From: a virus
Length of the DNA stretch: 64,000 nt
Virus record (IMG/VR): IMGVR_UViG_3300032284_001716
Coordinates: 1 to 64,000 of that record
Direction: 5' to 3' (one strand)
The translations under genes were made by a program, and so were the position numbers. Positions 43,631 to 52,509 of this stretch are shown one piece after another. Under the pieces are notes generated by a model. That model saw only the letters and a list, made by a program, of their open reading frames with translations, was not told the origin of the DNA and did no database searches. Position 1 is the stretch's first letter. Each line of letters begins with the position of its first letter.

Positions 43631-43941
43631 TGACTAAACAATCAAAAGGTATGCATTTCTTCGTTGCGGATGTTCGTAATATCGAGGATCCAAATGAAGG
43701 TGGTAAGATTCAAATTTGTGTGCACGGGCATCATAACATTGGGCCAAAACCTATTCCCGATAAAGATCTTCCATGGGCACATTGCATTATGAACAATAGT
43801 CCATCAATTAATGGTATTGGTGAATCAGTTGGCTATATTGCACAAAGCACTGTTGTGGGATTCTGGTTAGATGGCGATAGAAAACAGATTCCATATATCA
43901 TCGGTAGTGTGCACCGTGGCGCACAACCAAAGGGCAAGTAA
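43630..43941 (+). CDS. 5: gp5 OB-fold domain protein (spike base)
   Basis: 103 aa corresponding only to the N-terminal OB-fold domain of T4 gp5: HFFVADVRNIEDPNEGGKIQICVHGHHNIGPKPIPDKDLPWAHCIMNNSPSINGIGESVGYIAQSTVVGFWLDGDRKQIPYIIGSV. In T4 the same chain continues into a lysozyme and a beta-helix; here it stops after the OB fold and the helix is a separate gene 1.7 kb downstream. It should sit between gp27 and the spike. Confidence 0.85.
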   Translation: MTKQSKGMHFFVADVRNIEDPNEGGKIQICVHGHHNIGPKPIPDKDLPWAHCIMNNSPSINGIGESVGYIAQSTVVGFWLDGDRKQIPYIIGSVHRGAQPKGK

Positions 43942-45659
43942 TGGCTATTGGTAAAGATACAATATCAAGCGGATTAGGTAAAATAACCGGTCTCGGTGGT
44001 GTACAAGGTGAAGATCTTGAAGCACCCGCAGCTACGACCGGTAATAAAGGTGCATCTACACCAACTACTGATGCACCTAATCCTGGCCACATTCAACAGA
44101 ATGGTAAAAAGCCACCAACAACTAGTGCTGCTGATATTCTTAAAGCCGCTAGCCAAGGAGTGTATGGTCAATCAGCCATTGGTGTTAAAAAGCCTAGAGA
44201 AGAATTAACGAAAGACGATAACGCTGTCAAGAGCGTTAAGGATAAACACACTGAAGACAATAAAGGTAAACCTACAGAGCCAAAGAATCCTACAGCTGGT
44301 GCATCAGTGGCTGCTAAAATTCATGATGCTCTACTAGAGGTCGACCCGGATCAGATTGCTGCACCATTGAAGATGGCATTGCAATCAATGAATATGATTC
44401 GCATGATGGATAATATGACATCTCCTGCTGGTATTCTGGCTATGGCATCTGGTGGTATCGGTGGTGCACTCGGTGGACTGGCTGGTGCAGTCGGTCTTGG
44501 TGGTGTTCAGAATGCACTTAACGGCGCGATGGGTGGATTAAGTGCAATTGCCGGCGTAACTAGTACTATGCAGAATGCACTTCAAGGCGGTATGATGGGT
44601 ATGATCAGTGGTGCAGCACAAGGTGTGTTTCATCCCGCCGAACTTGCGCAGACTATTGAGTCTGCGTCGATCCTTCATACAGCAATGAATGAGATTGCAG
44701 CAGGTAGCGCATACGCAATTGATGCTGTCGCACAGTTTGGTGGTCCCGCATTTGGTTTAACACCCGGTTCGCTCGAGGCAAAGATTGCATTGCTTGGTCC
44801 TGGTGGCCAAATGACGCATACTCAGATCATTAATGGTGTTCGTGTAAATACATATATTCAGACATCCTCTATTCCTATGAATAATCACTATATGCCAAAG
44901 CTTAATGGGCTTGAGCATGTTGCAATTGCAGCTGGTGCTATCAGCGATATTGCTGGTTCATTATCAGATTTGATGGGAGTTGATAATCCAATTGGTGATG
45001 CGCTTGGTAAAGCATCTGATGCTCTTGGTGATGTAGCTGATGTTGCAGGTATTGCCGGTGGAATTGGTCATATCGGTGGTATGGTTAATGGATTAATGGG
45101 TGGTGGACCAGCTAGTATTGCTGGTGGGTTAGCTCTTGCCGGTACAGCCGCAAACGTTCTTGGTGGCGCTGCTAATGCACTAAGTGCCGGCGGATTAGCT
45201 GGTGCATTAACCGGTGGTATTGCTGGTATTGTCGATGGTGGGTTGAATAAAATTCTCGGTGGTCCGCTTGGCGGATTAATGGATATGGCCAGTAATTTAA
45301 TACCTAGTGTCGGCGGATCTATTATGGATATTGTTAAAAAAGAAGTACCTGGTATTGCAGCAATTGGTGGTAAGATGCCTAAGTTAGGTGAGACTATGAC
45401 TGATTCTGTAAAGGTACTTGCGCTTAGTAAAAAAGGTGCTGATGCTGCGCGTAATATATTCGAAGCACCACAGGCTGCAGCTATTGGTGAATTAGTTGGC
45501 ATGACTGCTGGCCTTGCGGCTGCTGTCGGTTCGTTTAAAGCTATTACACCATTTGGTGATATTGTGCACTCTGTTGCTGCTGGTGCTGCTATTGGCACAG
45601 TTGCTGGTTCAGCTATTGGATCAGTTGCACAGGGTCTTGGTTCTATTCTTAAGGGTTAA
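43941..45659 (+). CDS. Glycine/alanine-rich protein between the two gp5 pieces
   Basis: 572 aa. The first 130 residues are Lys/Thr/Pro-rich and probably disordered. A helix follows (DQIAAPLKMALQSMNMIRMMDNM), then long Gly-zipper-like hydrophobic repeats (GGIGGALGGLAGAVGLGG; AGIAGGIGHIGGMVNGLMGGG; AGAAIGTVAGSAIGSVAQG). A central block (GGQMTHTQIINGVRVNTYIQTSSIPMNNHYMPKLNGLEHVAIAAG) looks globular. The Gly-rich parts could insert in membranes or fill the tube. Position in the spike operon suggests a tail-tip or ejected protein. No family recognised. Confidence 0.6.
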   Translation: MAIGKDTISSGLGKITGLGGVQGEDLEAPAATTGNKGASTPTTDAPNPGHIQQNGKKPPTTSAADILKAASQGVYGQSAIGVKKPREELTKDDNAVKSVKDKHTEDNKGKPTEPKNPTAGASVAAKIHDALLEVDPDQIAAPLKMALQSMNMIRMMDNMTSPAGILAMASGGIGGALGGLAGAVGLGGVQNALNGAMGGLSAIAGVTSTMQNALQGGMMGMISGAAQGVFHPAELAQTIESASILHTAMNEIAAGSAYAIDAVAQFGGPAFGLTPGSLEAKIALLGPGGQMTHTQIINGVRVNTYIQTSSIPMNNHYMPKLNGLEHVAIAAGAISDIAGSLSDLMGVDNPIGDALGKASDALGDVADVAGIAGGIGHIGGMVNGLMGGGPASIAGGLALAGTAANVLGGAANALSAGGLAGALTGGIAGIVDGGLNKILGGPLGGLMDMASNLIPSVGGSIMDIVKKEVPGIAAIGGKMPKLGETMTDSVKVLALSKKGADAARNIFEAPQAAAIGELVGMTAGLAAAVGSFKAITPFGDIVHSVAAGAAIGTVAGSAIGSVAQGLGSILKG

Positions 45660-45661
45660 AC

Positions 45662-46384
45662 ATGGCAAAGCCACCAAATAATCGATTTCCGGATCATCCA
45701 CCCACACCGAAACAATACCTAAGTCACGTATCGACACGTGTCGATGGAAGCTATCGTGCTCACTCGATTGATCCAAGTAATCGTATGAGAACCGTTGGAT
45801 TCCTAACAGCAGCAGGTGTATTTTTAGCACATGTTATCGATGCTGCAGGACATGAGAGCTCGGCTACACCTGGTGGTACAAAACGATTCTCTCAGAGTGA
45901 TACTAAGACCACTACTAATCATGCTGATGCATCAGCTGGTGGCGGTAAGAGTGATAAGACAGCCGGCGGTGGTGATACACAGCATGGAGCCGATAAAACA
46001 GACTCTGTAAAGGGTGCCAAACTAGCTGCATCAAAGCAGTCTGCAAAGAACTTTGCTTCAGGTGGTAATGGTCGTCACGTAATGAAGGGTGATCAATCTA
46101 ATGTCGTTGAAGAAGGTGGTATGCACTTTGATATTTCAAAGGGATATACACTTACTACTAAAGATGGATCGGTAGCATTAAAAAGCACAGGCGGTGACAT
46201 CAATGTTTCTGCACCAGCAGGTAACTATGCTATTACAACTGCTGGTAATCAGACGCACATTGCATCAGATGACATGATATTTTCTAGTACAACACGAATA
46301 ATTTTATCAGTTGGTGCATCATATATTGAGATTACACCAAGCAAGATTACTATTAAATCTGCTAAGGTTGATATTAACCCATGA
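45662..46384 (+). CDS. Central spike protein with gp5 C-terminal beta-helix
   Basis: 240 aa. The N-terminal half is low-complexity (GGGKSDKTAGGGDTQHGADK), but the C-terminal 100 residues show the octapeptide-like repeats of the gp5/VgrG needle: YTLTTKDGSVALKSTGGDINVSAPAGNYAITTAG, then IILSVGASYIEITPSKITIKSAKVDINP. T4 gp5 residues beyond the lysozyme form the same triple-stranded helix. No lysozyme domain is present. It overlaps the following gene by 4 bases. Confidence 0.78.
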   Translation: MAKPPNNRFPDHPPTPKQYLSHVSTRVDGSYRAHSIDPSNRMRTVGFLTAAGVFLAHVIDAAGHESSATPGGTKRFSQSDTKTTTNHADASAGGGKSDKTAGGGDTQHGADKTDSVKGAKLAASKQSAKNFASGGNGRHVMKGDQSNVVEEGGMHFDISKGYTLTTKDGSVALKSTGGDINVSAPAGNYAITTAGNQTHIASDDMIFSSTTRIILSVGASYIEITPSKITIKSAKVDINP

Positions 46385-46593
46385 GCCACAAGTTTACCAT
46401 TCTAAAAGATGGCGTTCTTATAGACTACGATAAATATGAAGATATACCTGATTCTTTTGAACACGTAATTGCATTTCTACCTGAGATTCCTGATGGTCCA
46501 CATACTGAGGATCAACATGATGAGATTGAGCAATGGAATGATAAACTTCAAGCATTAATGAAGAAGGAACGAGAGAATGCCAGCAGTAACTAG
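46381..46593 (+). CDS. Small acidic protein in the spike operon
   Basis: 70 aa, MSHKFTILKDGVLIDYDKYEDIPDSFEHVIAFLPEIPDGPHTEDQHDEIEQWNDKLQALMKKE. Similar small proteins with the pattern YxxIPxxFxHVIxFxPxxPxxPHTxEQHxEIxxWNxxLxxLMxxE occur at this place in marine T4-likes, as I recall. Possibly a spike assembly factor. Overlaps both neighbours (4 and 17 bases). Confidence 0.65.
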   Translation: MSHKFTILKDGVLIDYDKYEDIPDSFEHVIAFLPEIPDGPHTEDQHDEIEQWNDKLQALMKKERENASSN

Positions 46594-46867
46594 AAAAGGT
46601 GATGCTGATGTTTCTCACTGTAGTGGTATGACTAGAGATGGTTGTTCACCAGATGTTTATGTGAATGGTATTGCAGTTAGTAGACAGGGTGATAATAATA
46701 CATCTCATCTATTACCTGGAGCACCATGTCCTTCCCATGCAGCGCCAATAGCTACTGGTTCATCGACAGTGTTTGTTAATGGTAAGGGTATTGGAAGAGT
46801 TGGAGATGCATTAAGTGGCTGCACATCAGTTGCAGCTGGTTCACCAAACGTATTTGCAGGCGGGTAA
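46577..46867 (+). CDS. PAAR-motif spike tip protein
   Basis: 96 aa. PAAR repeats: AVTRKGDADVSHCSGMTRDG, PDVYVNGIAVSRQGDNNTSH, STVFVNGKGIGRVGDALSGC, GSPNVFAGG. His and Cys residues at the expected metal positions would sharpen the tip with bound iron or zinc. It caps the beta-helix needle, as T4 gp5.4 does. Confidence 0.9.
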   Translation: MPAVTRKGDADVSHCSGMTRDGCSPDVYVNGIAVSRQGDNNTSHLLPGAPCPSHAAPIATGSSTVFVNGKGIGRVGDALSGCTSVAAGSPNVFAGG

Positions 46868-46868
46868 C

Positions 46869-47291
46869 ATGGTTAGCAGAGCAGACAGTATCGGACAACT
46901 ATATTATAAGGCAGATACCTACTCTGACTTCTCAAATGCGTTCACAAAGCATCCAGTGACCAACGAGTTAGTAGTGTTAAAGAATGAGGATTCCGTAAAG
47001 CAGGCCGTTAAAAATCTGATCTTAACAAGTGTTGGTGAAAGGCTTTTCGATCCATTTTTTGGATCAGACATCAATAGAACCTTATTTGAGAACTTTACAC
47101 CATTTACGGCTGAAGATTTAGTTAAGTACATTAATAAATCAATCAGACTATATGAGCCCAGAGTTAATCAAATACAGATTACTCCATTAGATGATCGTGA
47201 TCGTAACGGTATCACAATTAACATTCTTTTCACACTAATAAATAAGCCAGATCCGGTTCAACTAAGCATCTTCTTAAAAAGAGTCAGGTAA
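46869..47291 (+). CDS. 25: Baseplate wedge protein gp25
   Basis: 140 aa from ATG 46869, two bases after the PAAR stop. It has the gp25/TssE features: NELVVLKNEDSVKQAVKNLILTSVGERLFDPFFGSDINRTLFENFTPFTAEDLVKYINKSIRLYEPRV. The EPR motif near the end is the conserved core of the family. gp25 links the wedge to the sheath as the polymerisation initiator. Confidence 0.92.
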   Translation: MVSRADSIGQLYYKADTYSDFSNAFTKHPVTNELVVLKNEDSVKQAVKNLILTSVGERLFDPFFGSDINRTLFENFTPFTAEDLVKYINKSIRLYEPRVNQIQITPLDDRDRNGITINILFTLINKPDPVQLSIFLKRVR

Positions 47292-49124
47292 ATGGCAGCC
47301 AATACATCACTATCACTGACATCACTAGATTTTGATACCTTAAAGACTAACTTTAAAGGCTTTCTGACATCTCAGCCTCAGTTCAAAGATTTCAACTTCG
47401 AAGGCTCAAACATGAACGTCCTCCTGGACGTCATGTCATATAACACCTATCTGAACTCTTTCTACCTGAATATGGTATCATCCGAGATGTTCATGGACAC
47501 AGCACAGAAATATGATTCTGTCGTGTCTCATGCTAAAGAGTTGAACTACCTTCCAAAGTCCGCCAAGTCTTCACTGGCTACTGTTTATTTTGATGCATCA
47601 ACAATTGGTATCTCGCCTCCTTTCTCTATTCCTAAAGGGGTGACGTTTAGTGGTACCAATTCAAATGGTGTATTTACATTCTCAACTAATCAGCTTCATA
47701 ACTATCAGTCGGCAAACTCTACCTACACTGTAACAGGCTTAAACCTGTACGAGGGTGTGTATACAACTGACGTTTTTGTGGTTGACTATACAGTAGAGTC
47801 TCAAAAATTCCTTCTTACTAACGAGAATATTGACATTGATAGTTTAACTGTTACTGTTAGTGAGTCTGGTAACGATACTGTTTTTGCACGTGTTCAAACA
47901 CTGTTTGGATTAAGTGAAGTATCAAACGTCTACTTCCTTCAGGGTGCACAAAACGGTCTTTACGAGGTTGTATTTGGCGACGGTCTGTTTGGCCGTAAGC
48001 CAGACAACTTAGCAATCATATCTGTTGAATATCGCGTATGCAGTGGTCCTGCGGCCGATGGCATCGACTCATTCCTATGTACGATGGATCTTGGCCAAAT
48101 TAATGGTGGTACTGCATCAATCTCAACACCAGTTGCATCTGCTATCTCTGCGGGTGGTGCAGACCCTGAATCGATTGAGTCTATTAGATTCTCTGCTCCT
48201 CGCTACTTTGCTACACAGCAAAGAGCTCTAGCATCTGACGACTACTCATCTCTTGTTCTGGATAACTATGGCGGACAGATTGATGCTGTTAGTGTGTATG
48301 GTGGTGAGACTCTTGAGCCTAAACAATATGGTCGTGTGGTTGTTTCTCTAAAGCCTATGGGTGGTACAGTTACACCTGATTATCTGAAGAATGAGATTTC
48401 ATCATTCCTTAAGGCATATACATCTCTACCTACACGTATTATCATTGCTGATCCAGAGTATTTTTATCTAGGTGTCGATACAACTGTACAGTATGAGAAG
48501 GTCGCAACCACAAAGCTAGTAACCGAACTTCAATCATTGATTGTTAACTCTATCTCAACATGGGGACAGAATAATCTTGGGCAGTTTGGTACTGACTTTA
48601 GATATAGTAAGTTTGTTGCTGCTATTGATGCGGTAGATACATCCATCACAAGTAATAATACAGACATCTATATGATTAAGCGTTTGTCACCACTTCTTGG
48701 ATATGCTTCCGGATTCTCAATCTCATTTAATAACTCTGCAGATATTGAGCAGACATCACCGGGTTATACAAAGAATAAGCCGTTTCATGATGAGCCTGTC
48801 CTCACATCGACAAAGTTTACCTATATGGATGCTGATGATAATATATGGGAAAATTGCTTTTTCAGGGATAATAATCTAGGCACTATTGTCATCTATTCTG
48901 TTATTAATGGTGAATTCACTATCATTAATCCATTAATTGGCACTATCAATTATGTCACAGGCCGTGTTGACATTCAGAAATTTATCACTACATATTATGA
49001 CCAATACATAGCAATTAAATATAAGACTCTGAATAAGGATGTTATCATCGGGCAGAATGCTATTGCTCTGATCGACATCAACAGCTATGATGTGAATGTT
49101 TCCGTTATAGAGACATTAAAGTAA
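47292..49124 (+). CDS. 6: Baseplate wedge protein gp6
   Basis: 610 aa. LTSLDFDTLKTNFKGFLTSQPQFKDFNFEGSNMNVLLDVMSYNTYLNSFYLNMVSSEMFMDTAQKYDSVVSHAKELNYLPKSAKSS is the strongly conserved gp6/gpJ-like start. Later: YEVVFGDGLFGRKPDN and RFSAPRYFATQQRALASDDY, both wedge-core blocks. gp6 forms the continuous ring holding the wedges. Starts immediately after gp25. Confidence 0.93.
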   Translation: MAANTSLSLTSLDFDTLKTNFKGFLTSQPQFKDFNFEGSNMNVLLDVMSYNTYLNSFYLNMVSSEMFMDTAQKYDSVVSHAKELNYLPKSAKSSLATVYFDASTIGISPPFSIPKGVTFSGTNSNGVFTFSTNQLHNYQSANSTYTVTGLNLYEGVYTTDVFVVDYTVESQKFLLTNENIDIDSLTVTVSESGNDTVFARVQTLFGLSEVSNVYFLQGAQNGLYEVVFGDGLFGRKPDNLAIISVEYRVCSGPAADGIDSFLCTMDLGQINGGTASISTPVASAISAGGADPESIESIRFSAPRYFATQQRALASDDYSSLVLDNYGGQIDAVSVYGGETLEPKQYGRVVVSLKPMGGTVTPDYLKNEISSFLKAYTSLPTRIIIADPEYFYLGVDTTVQYEKVATTKLVTELQSLIVNSISTWGQNNLGQFGTDFRYSKFVAAIDAVDTSITSNNTDIYMIKRLSPLLGYASGFSISFNNSADIEQTSPGYTKNKPFHDEPVLTSTKFTYMDADDNIWENCFFRDNNLGTIVIYSVINGEFTIINPLIGTINYVTGRVDIQKFITTYYDQYIAIKYKTLNKDVIIGQNAIALIDINSYDVNVSVIETLK

Positions 49125-51382
49125 TGGAATTTTCAGTAGAGAAAAAGATCTCTAGCTTTGTTGAATCCCAGTTCCCTCAATTCTATCTGGATGAGGGTCC
49201 AAACTTTGTAGCATTCGTCAAAGCCTATTACGAGTGGATGGAGTCAGAGGGTGGCGCAATATATGGTGCTAGAAATATCTTTGATTTCAGAGATATTGAC
49301 AACACCCCTGATACTATGCCGTGGAATGATTCTAGCCTTAATGGATTCCTAGAACATTTCCAGCGTAAGTATCTCTACAGTATTCCATTCAACGTTATCG
49401 TCAATAAGCGATTCCTTCTTAAGCACATTCTTGATGTATATCGTTCTAAAGGTACGATCAGCTGCTATAAGCTTCTATTCCGCCTCATCTATAATGAGGA
49501 TGTTGATGTTTATCTTCCCGGCGTTAATGTACTACGTTTATCGGATGGTAAGTGGAATCAACCATTATACCTCGAGGTATCTGATAGTACTATTAGTCCA
49601 AGTTTTGTTGGCAAACGTATTATTGGTCTAGGCTCACGCACTACAGCTACTGTGGAAAACTATAGTAGAGAGCCTATTAATGAGAATCTAATTTGTACAT
49701 TATCATTGACTTCTATCCTACCAAAAGGTGGCACATTCACTAATGGTGAGAAAGTAATTGTCGTTGAAGATGCAACTAATGGAACACGTGTAGATTTAGC
49801 ACCTGTTATCATCGGCTCTCTTGATTCACTTGACATTATTAACGGCGGCCAAGACTATCAGGTTGGCGATGTCGTTAAGATTGCCCATCGTGATATTGTC
49901 ACCGGTGCTTTAACATCATATGGTGTTGATGGAACACTTCGCGTTGCTGAGACTGCAACATCACAGGGCTCTATCCACTATAATATTAAGAGCGGTGGTT
50001 TTGGTATCTCGATTGCCCAGGGCGCTCATATCTTTCAGTATAAGGGTAATGCTGATGGCGCCGGCGCCACATTCCAGATTGGTGCATTATCATATACCAT
50101 TCCAGTAGTCTATAACACTGATATTATCAGTGACTTTTTAGATGTTCAACTTGATGCAACATCATACGGGTTTGCTGCAAATGCAGCCGCAAATGCTAGT
50201 AGTGTTATTGGCCCATCAGATATTGAGTCCACACTATCATATGATATGAAAGTATTCGGATCTCTTGCAGCGCTGACTAACCAATATGGTGGCAATGGAT
50301 ACTCATCAAATCTGAATATCTTTATCCGCAATACGATGGAAGCTGGCCAGTATTTAAGTGGTAATATCAGCTATAATACCACATCAAATACTATTACCGG
50401 TACTAACACTACATTCCAAAGATACTTCTCAGCAAATGACGTCATATGGCTTCAGGCTAATACAGCTAATAATCTAACAAAAGAATACGCTGTTATTAAG
50501 TCAGTCGATAGTAACACAAGTATCACACTTTATGGTGCACCATCTATTAACTCGACAGCATCTGCAAAGCATAAAGTATCAACGGTTATTCTACCATCGC
50601 AGTTTGCCACGTATGAACCCATTGTAGCAACTAAAGATGGTTCTATTGCCGGCCTTAACTCAATCGTTGAAGGCGTACCTGCTGTAGGCTCTGGTGTTAT
50701 CTCTCGCCTTGATGCTGTTAACTCTGGTAAAGGTTATGTTGATACGGAGTATGTATCCGCATACCTATATGCCGGCTTAAGCTCAATTACTATCTACAAT
50801 GGTGGTATATTATACGCTAACGGTGAAGTTATTGTTTTTGCCGGCGATACTGAAGGAACTAGGGCCACCGGTTATGTCACAACAAATGCCAATGGTACAA
50901 TTCTTGCAGCTACTCTAACAAATGCTGGTTCAGGCTATAAAGGTGCACCTAGACTAATCGTACGTACACAGTACGGCACCGGCGCTGTGCTTGCAACCAC
51001 AGTTAATGAGTTTAATCCACTCAGTAAAATCACAGGGCGTGTTAAAAAGACTGGACTAGGTAAGACTGCAGGTTTCTGGAATACAGACGATGGCTTCTTG
51101 GATTCGAATAAATATATCCAGGATAGCTTCTTCTATCAAGACTTCTCATACCAACTCAAGACTGCTGCAACACTTGATAAGTATAAGAACATCTTGTATC
51201 AGACATTTCATACATCTGGTGCAGAACTGTTCGGTGAATATTCTAAGACGATTATTGATGGTGTACAAGCATCTATCTTGCAGGAAACTACGACGCCGTT
51301 ATATGTATTGCCAGAGTATATTACTATTGACGATACAACAAGATCAATTGATACAACACACTATACGGCAGACCAACTCTAA
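49124..51382 (+). CDS. Baseplate wedge protein (gp7-like)
   Basis: 752 aa. N-terminal VEKKISSFVESQFPQFYLDEGPNFVAFVKAYYEWMESEGG, then RKYLYSIPFNVIVNKRFLLKHILDVYRSKGTISCYKLLFRLIYNEDVDVYLPG, is the conserved wedge start seen in marine T4-likes between gp6 and gp8, where T4 has gp7. The remainder is beta-rich with YQVGDVVKI and SGYKGAPRLIVR type repeats. Homology to T4 gp7 itself is assumed from position. Overlaps gp6 by one base. Confidence 0.7.
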   Translation: MEFSVEKKISSFVESQFPQFYLDEGPNFVAFVKAYYEWMESEGGAIYGARNIFDFRDIDNTPDTMPWNDSSLNGFLEHFQRKYLYSIPFNVIVNKRFLLKHILDVYRSKGTISCYKLLFRLIYNEDVDVYLPGVNVLRLSDGKWNQPLYLEVSDSTISPSFVGKRIIGLGSRTTATVENYSREPINENLICTLSLTSILPKGGTFTNGEKVIVVEDATNGTRVDLAPVIIGSLDSLDIINGGQDYQVGDVVKIAHRDIVTGALTSYGVDGTLRVAETATSQGSIHYNIKSGGFGISIAQGAHIFQYKGNADGAGATFQIGALSYTIPVVYNTDIISDFLDVQLDATSYGFAANAAANASSVIGPSDIESTLSYDMKVFGSLAALTNQYGGNGYSSNLNIFIRNTMEAGQYLSGNISYNTTSNTITGTNTTFQRYFSANDVIWLQANTANNLTKEYAVIKSVDSNTSITLYGAPSINSTASAKHKVSTVILPSQFATYEPIVATKDGSIAGLNSIVEGVPAVGSGVISRLDAVNSGKGYVDTEYVSAYLYAGLSSITIYNGGILYANGEVIVFAGDTEGTRATGYVTTNANGTILAATLTNAGSGYKGAPRLIVRTQYGTGAVLATTVNEFNPLSKITGRVKKTGLGKTAGFWNTDDGFLDSNKYIQDSFFYQDFSYQLKTAATLDKYKNILYQTFHTSGAELFGEYSKTIIDGVQASILQETTTPLYVLPEYITIDDTTRSIDTTHYTADQL

Positions 51383-51394
51383 GGAATATAGGCA

Positions 51395-52498
51395 GTGGCT
51401 CAACAGAATCTAAACGTAGGATTAGCGATTAACGACGGTACCGGTGACGTACTGCGCACTGCTTTTATCAAGATCCAAAATAACTTCTCTGACGTTTACA
51501 CAAACTATGTTTCCAATACCCAGTTAATTGCCAATCTAGCATTATATCAGACACTATCAGGACTTCAATCTAATATTGCACCAATGTCCGTTAATACGGC
51601 AAGCTATATTGGAAGTCTTCCAGCAGCTAACGTCGTTTCAAATGCACAGTTGATTGCTAACCTAAGCAATTATGTGGCAAGCAATACTTTAGCAGGTCTT
51701 ACACTTCAGAATACAGCAAACAACACAAATTATGTTGGTCCTATCCCAGCATCTAATGTTGTTTCATCTGCTATCCTATCTGGTAATCTAGCGGCCTATC
51801 TAACACTTACTGGTGTTGCTGCTAACGTTCTTCAGGTCACAGCAAACAACTCTAACTATTTTAATAGTCAGAATGCTGCGTATTACACCAATGCTTCAAA
51901 TTATCAGACAGGTACTTTACCGTGGGCACAAGCACCAACTGGTACAGTAAATACTTCGGCTGCATTTACATTTGCAAATACGATCACATTCTCTTCTAAT
52001 ATTGTTGCCAATAGAATTTCTGCAAATGGCGGACTTGGTAATAATCAGATACTGGCTGCTAACTCTACAGGTGGTCTTTATTGGTATACACCATCAGCGT
52101 TTGATACAACTGCTCAATATACCTTCACGAATGCTATCTCATTCAGCAGCAATGTAAACTTTACCGGAACTATCAGTGCTGCTGGCGCAAATACACTATC
52201 TCAACTATTGACCGATACTAGTGTTATCACATGGAACATGGCACAAGGTCAGATTGCTAAGGTAACTCTTGGTGGTAATAGACAAATGGCTAATCCAACT
52301 AATATGAAAGTTGGAACGTATATCTTGTATGTTTATCAAGATGGAACTGGCAGCAGAACGCTGACATGGGGCACTGCATTCAAGTGGACTGCAGGTGTAG
52401 CTCCAGTATTATCAACAGCTAATGGTGCGCTTGATATGTTTACGTTTGCATCAGACGGAACAAATCTTTACGGCTCATACATGCCGAATCTTAAGTAG
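51395..52498 (+). CDS. Baseplate/fibre structural protein
   Basis: 367 aa from a GTG. It begins AQQNLNVGLAINDGTGDVLRTAFIKIQNNFSDVY, an N-terminal motif common to T4-like fibre and baseplate-attached proteins. Repeats rich in Asn, Thr, Ala follow (NYVGPIPASNVVSSAILSGNL; YFNSQNAAYYTNASNYQTGTLP). The C-terminus AKVTLGGNRQMANPTNMKVGTYILYVYQDGTGSRTLTWG resembles a receptor-side domain found in many phage fibres. Probably a short fibre or baseplate appendage. Confidence 0.65.
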   Translation: MAQQNLNVGLAINDGTGDVLRTAFIKIQNNFSDVYTNYVSNTQLIANLALYQTLSGLQSNIAPMSVNTASYIGSLPAANVVSNAQLIANLSNYVASNTLAGLTLQNTANNTNYVGPIPASNVVSSAILSGNLAAYLTLTGVAANVLQVTANNSNYFNSQNAAYYTNASNYQTGTLPWAQAPTGTVNTSAAFTFANTITFSSNIVANRISANGGLGNNQILAANSTGGLYWYTPSAFDTTAQYTFTNAISFSSNVNFTGTISAAGANTLSQLLTDTSVITWNMAQGQIAKVTLGGNRQMANPTNMKVGTYILYVYQDGTGSRTLTWGTAFKWTAGVAPVLSTANGALDMFTFASDGTNLYGSYMPNLK

Positions 52499-52509
52499 GA
52501 TAGAATTTT

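Noticed and set aside
45068-45598. A 176-codon minus-strand frame with Pro/Ala-rich sequence
   Set aside because: It mirrors the Gly-rich repeats of the plus-strand 572-aa protein (GGT codons read as ACC/CCA), so it is a composition artefact.
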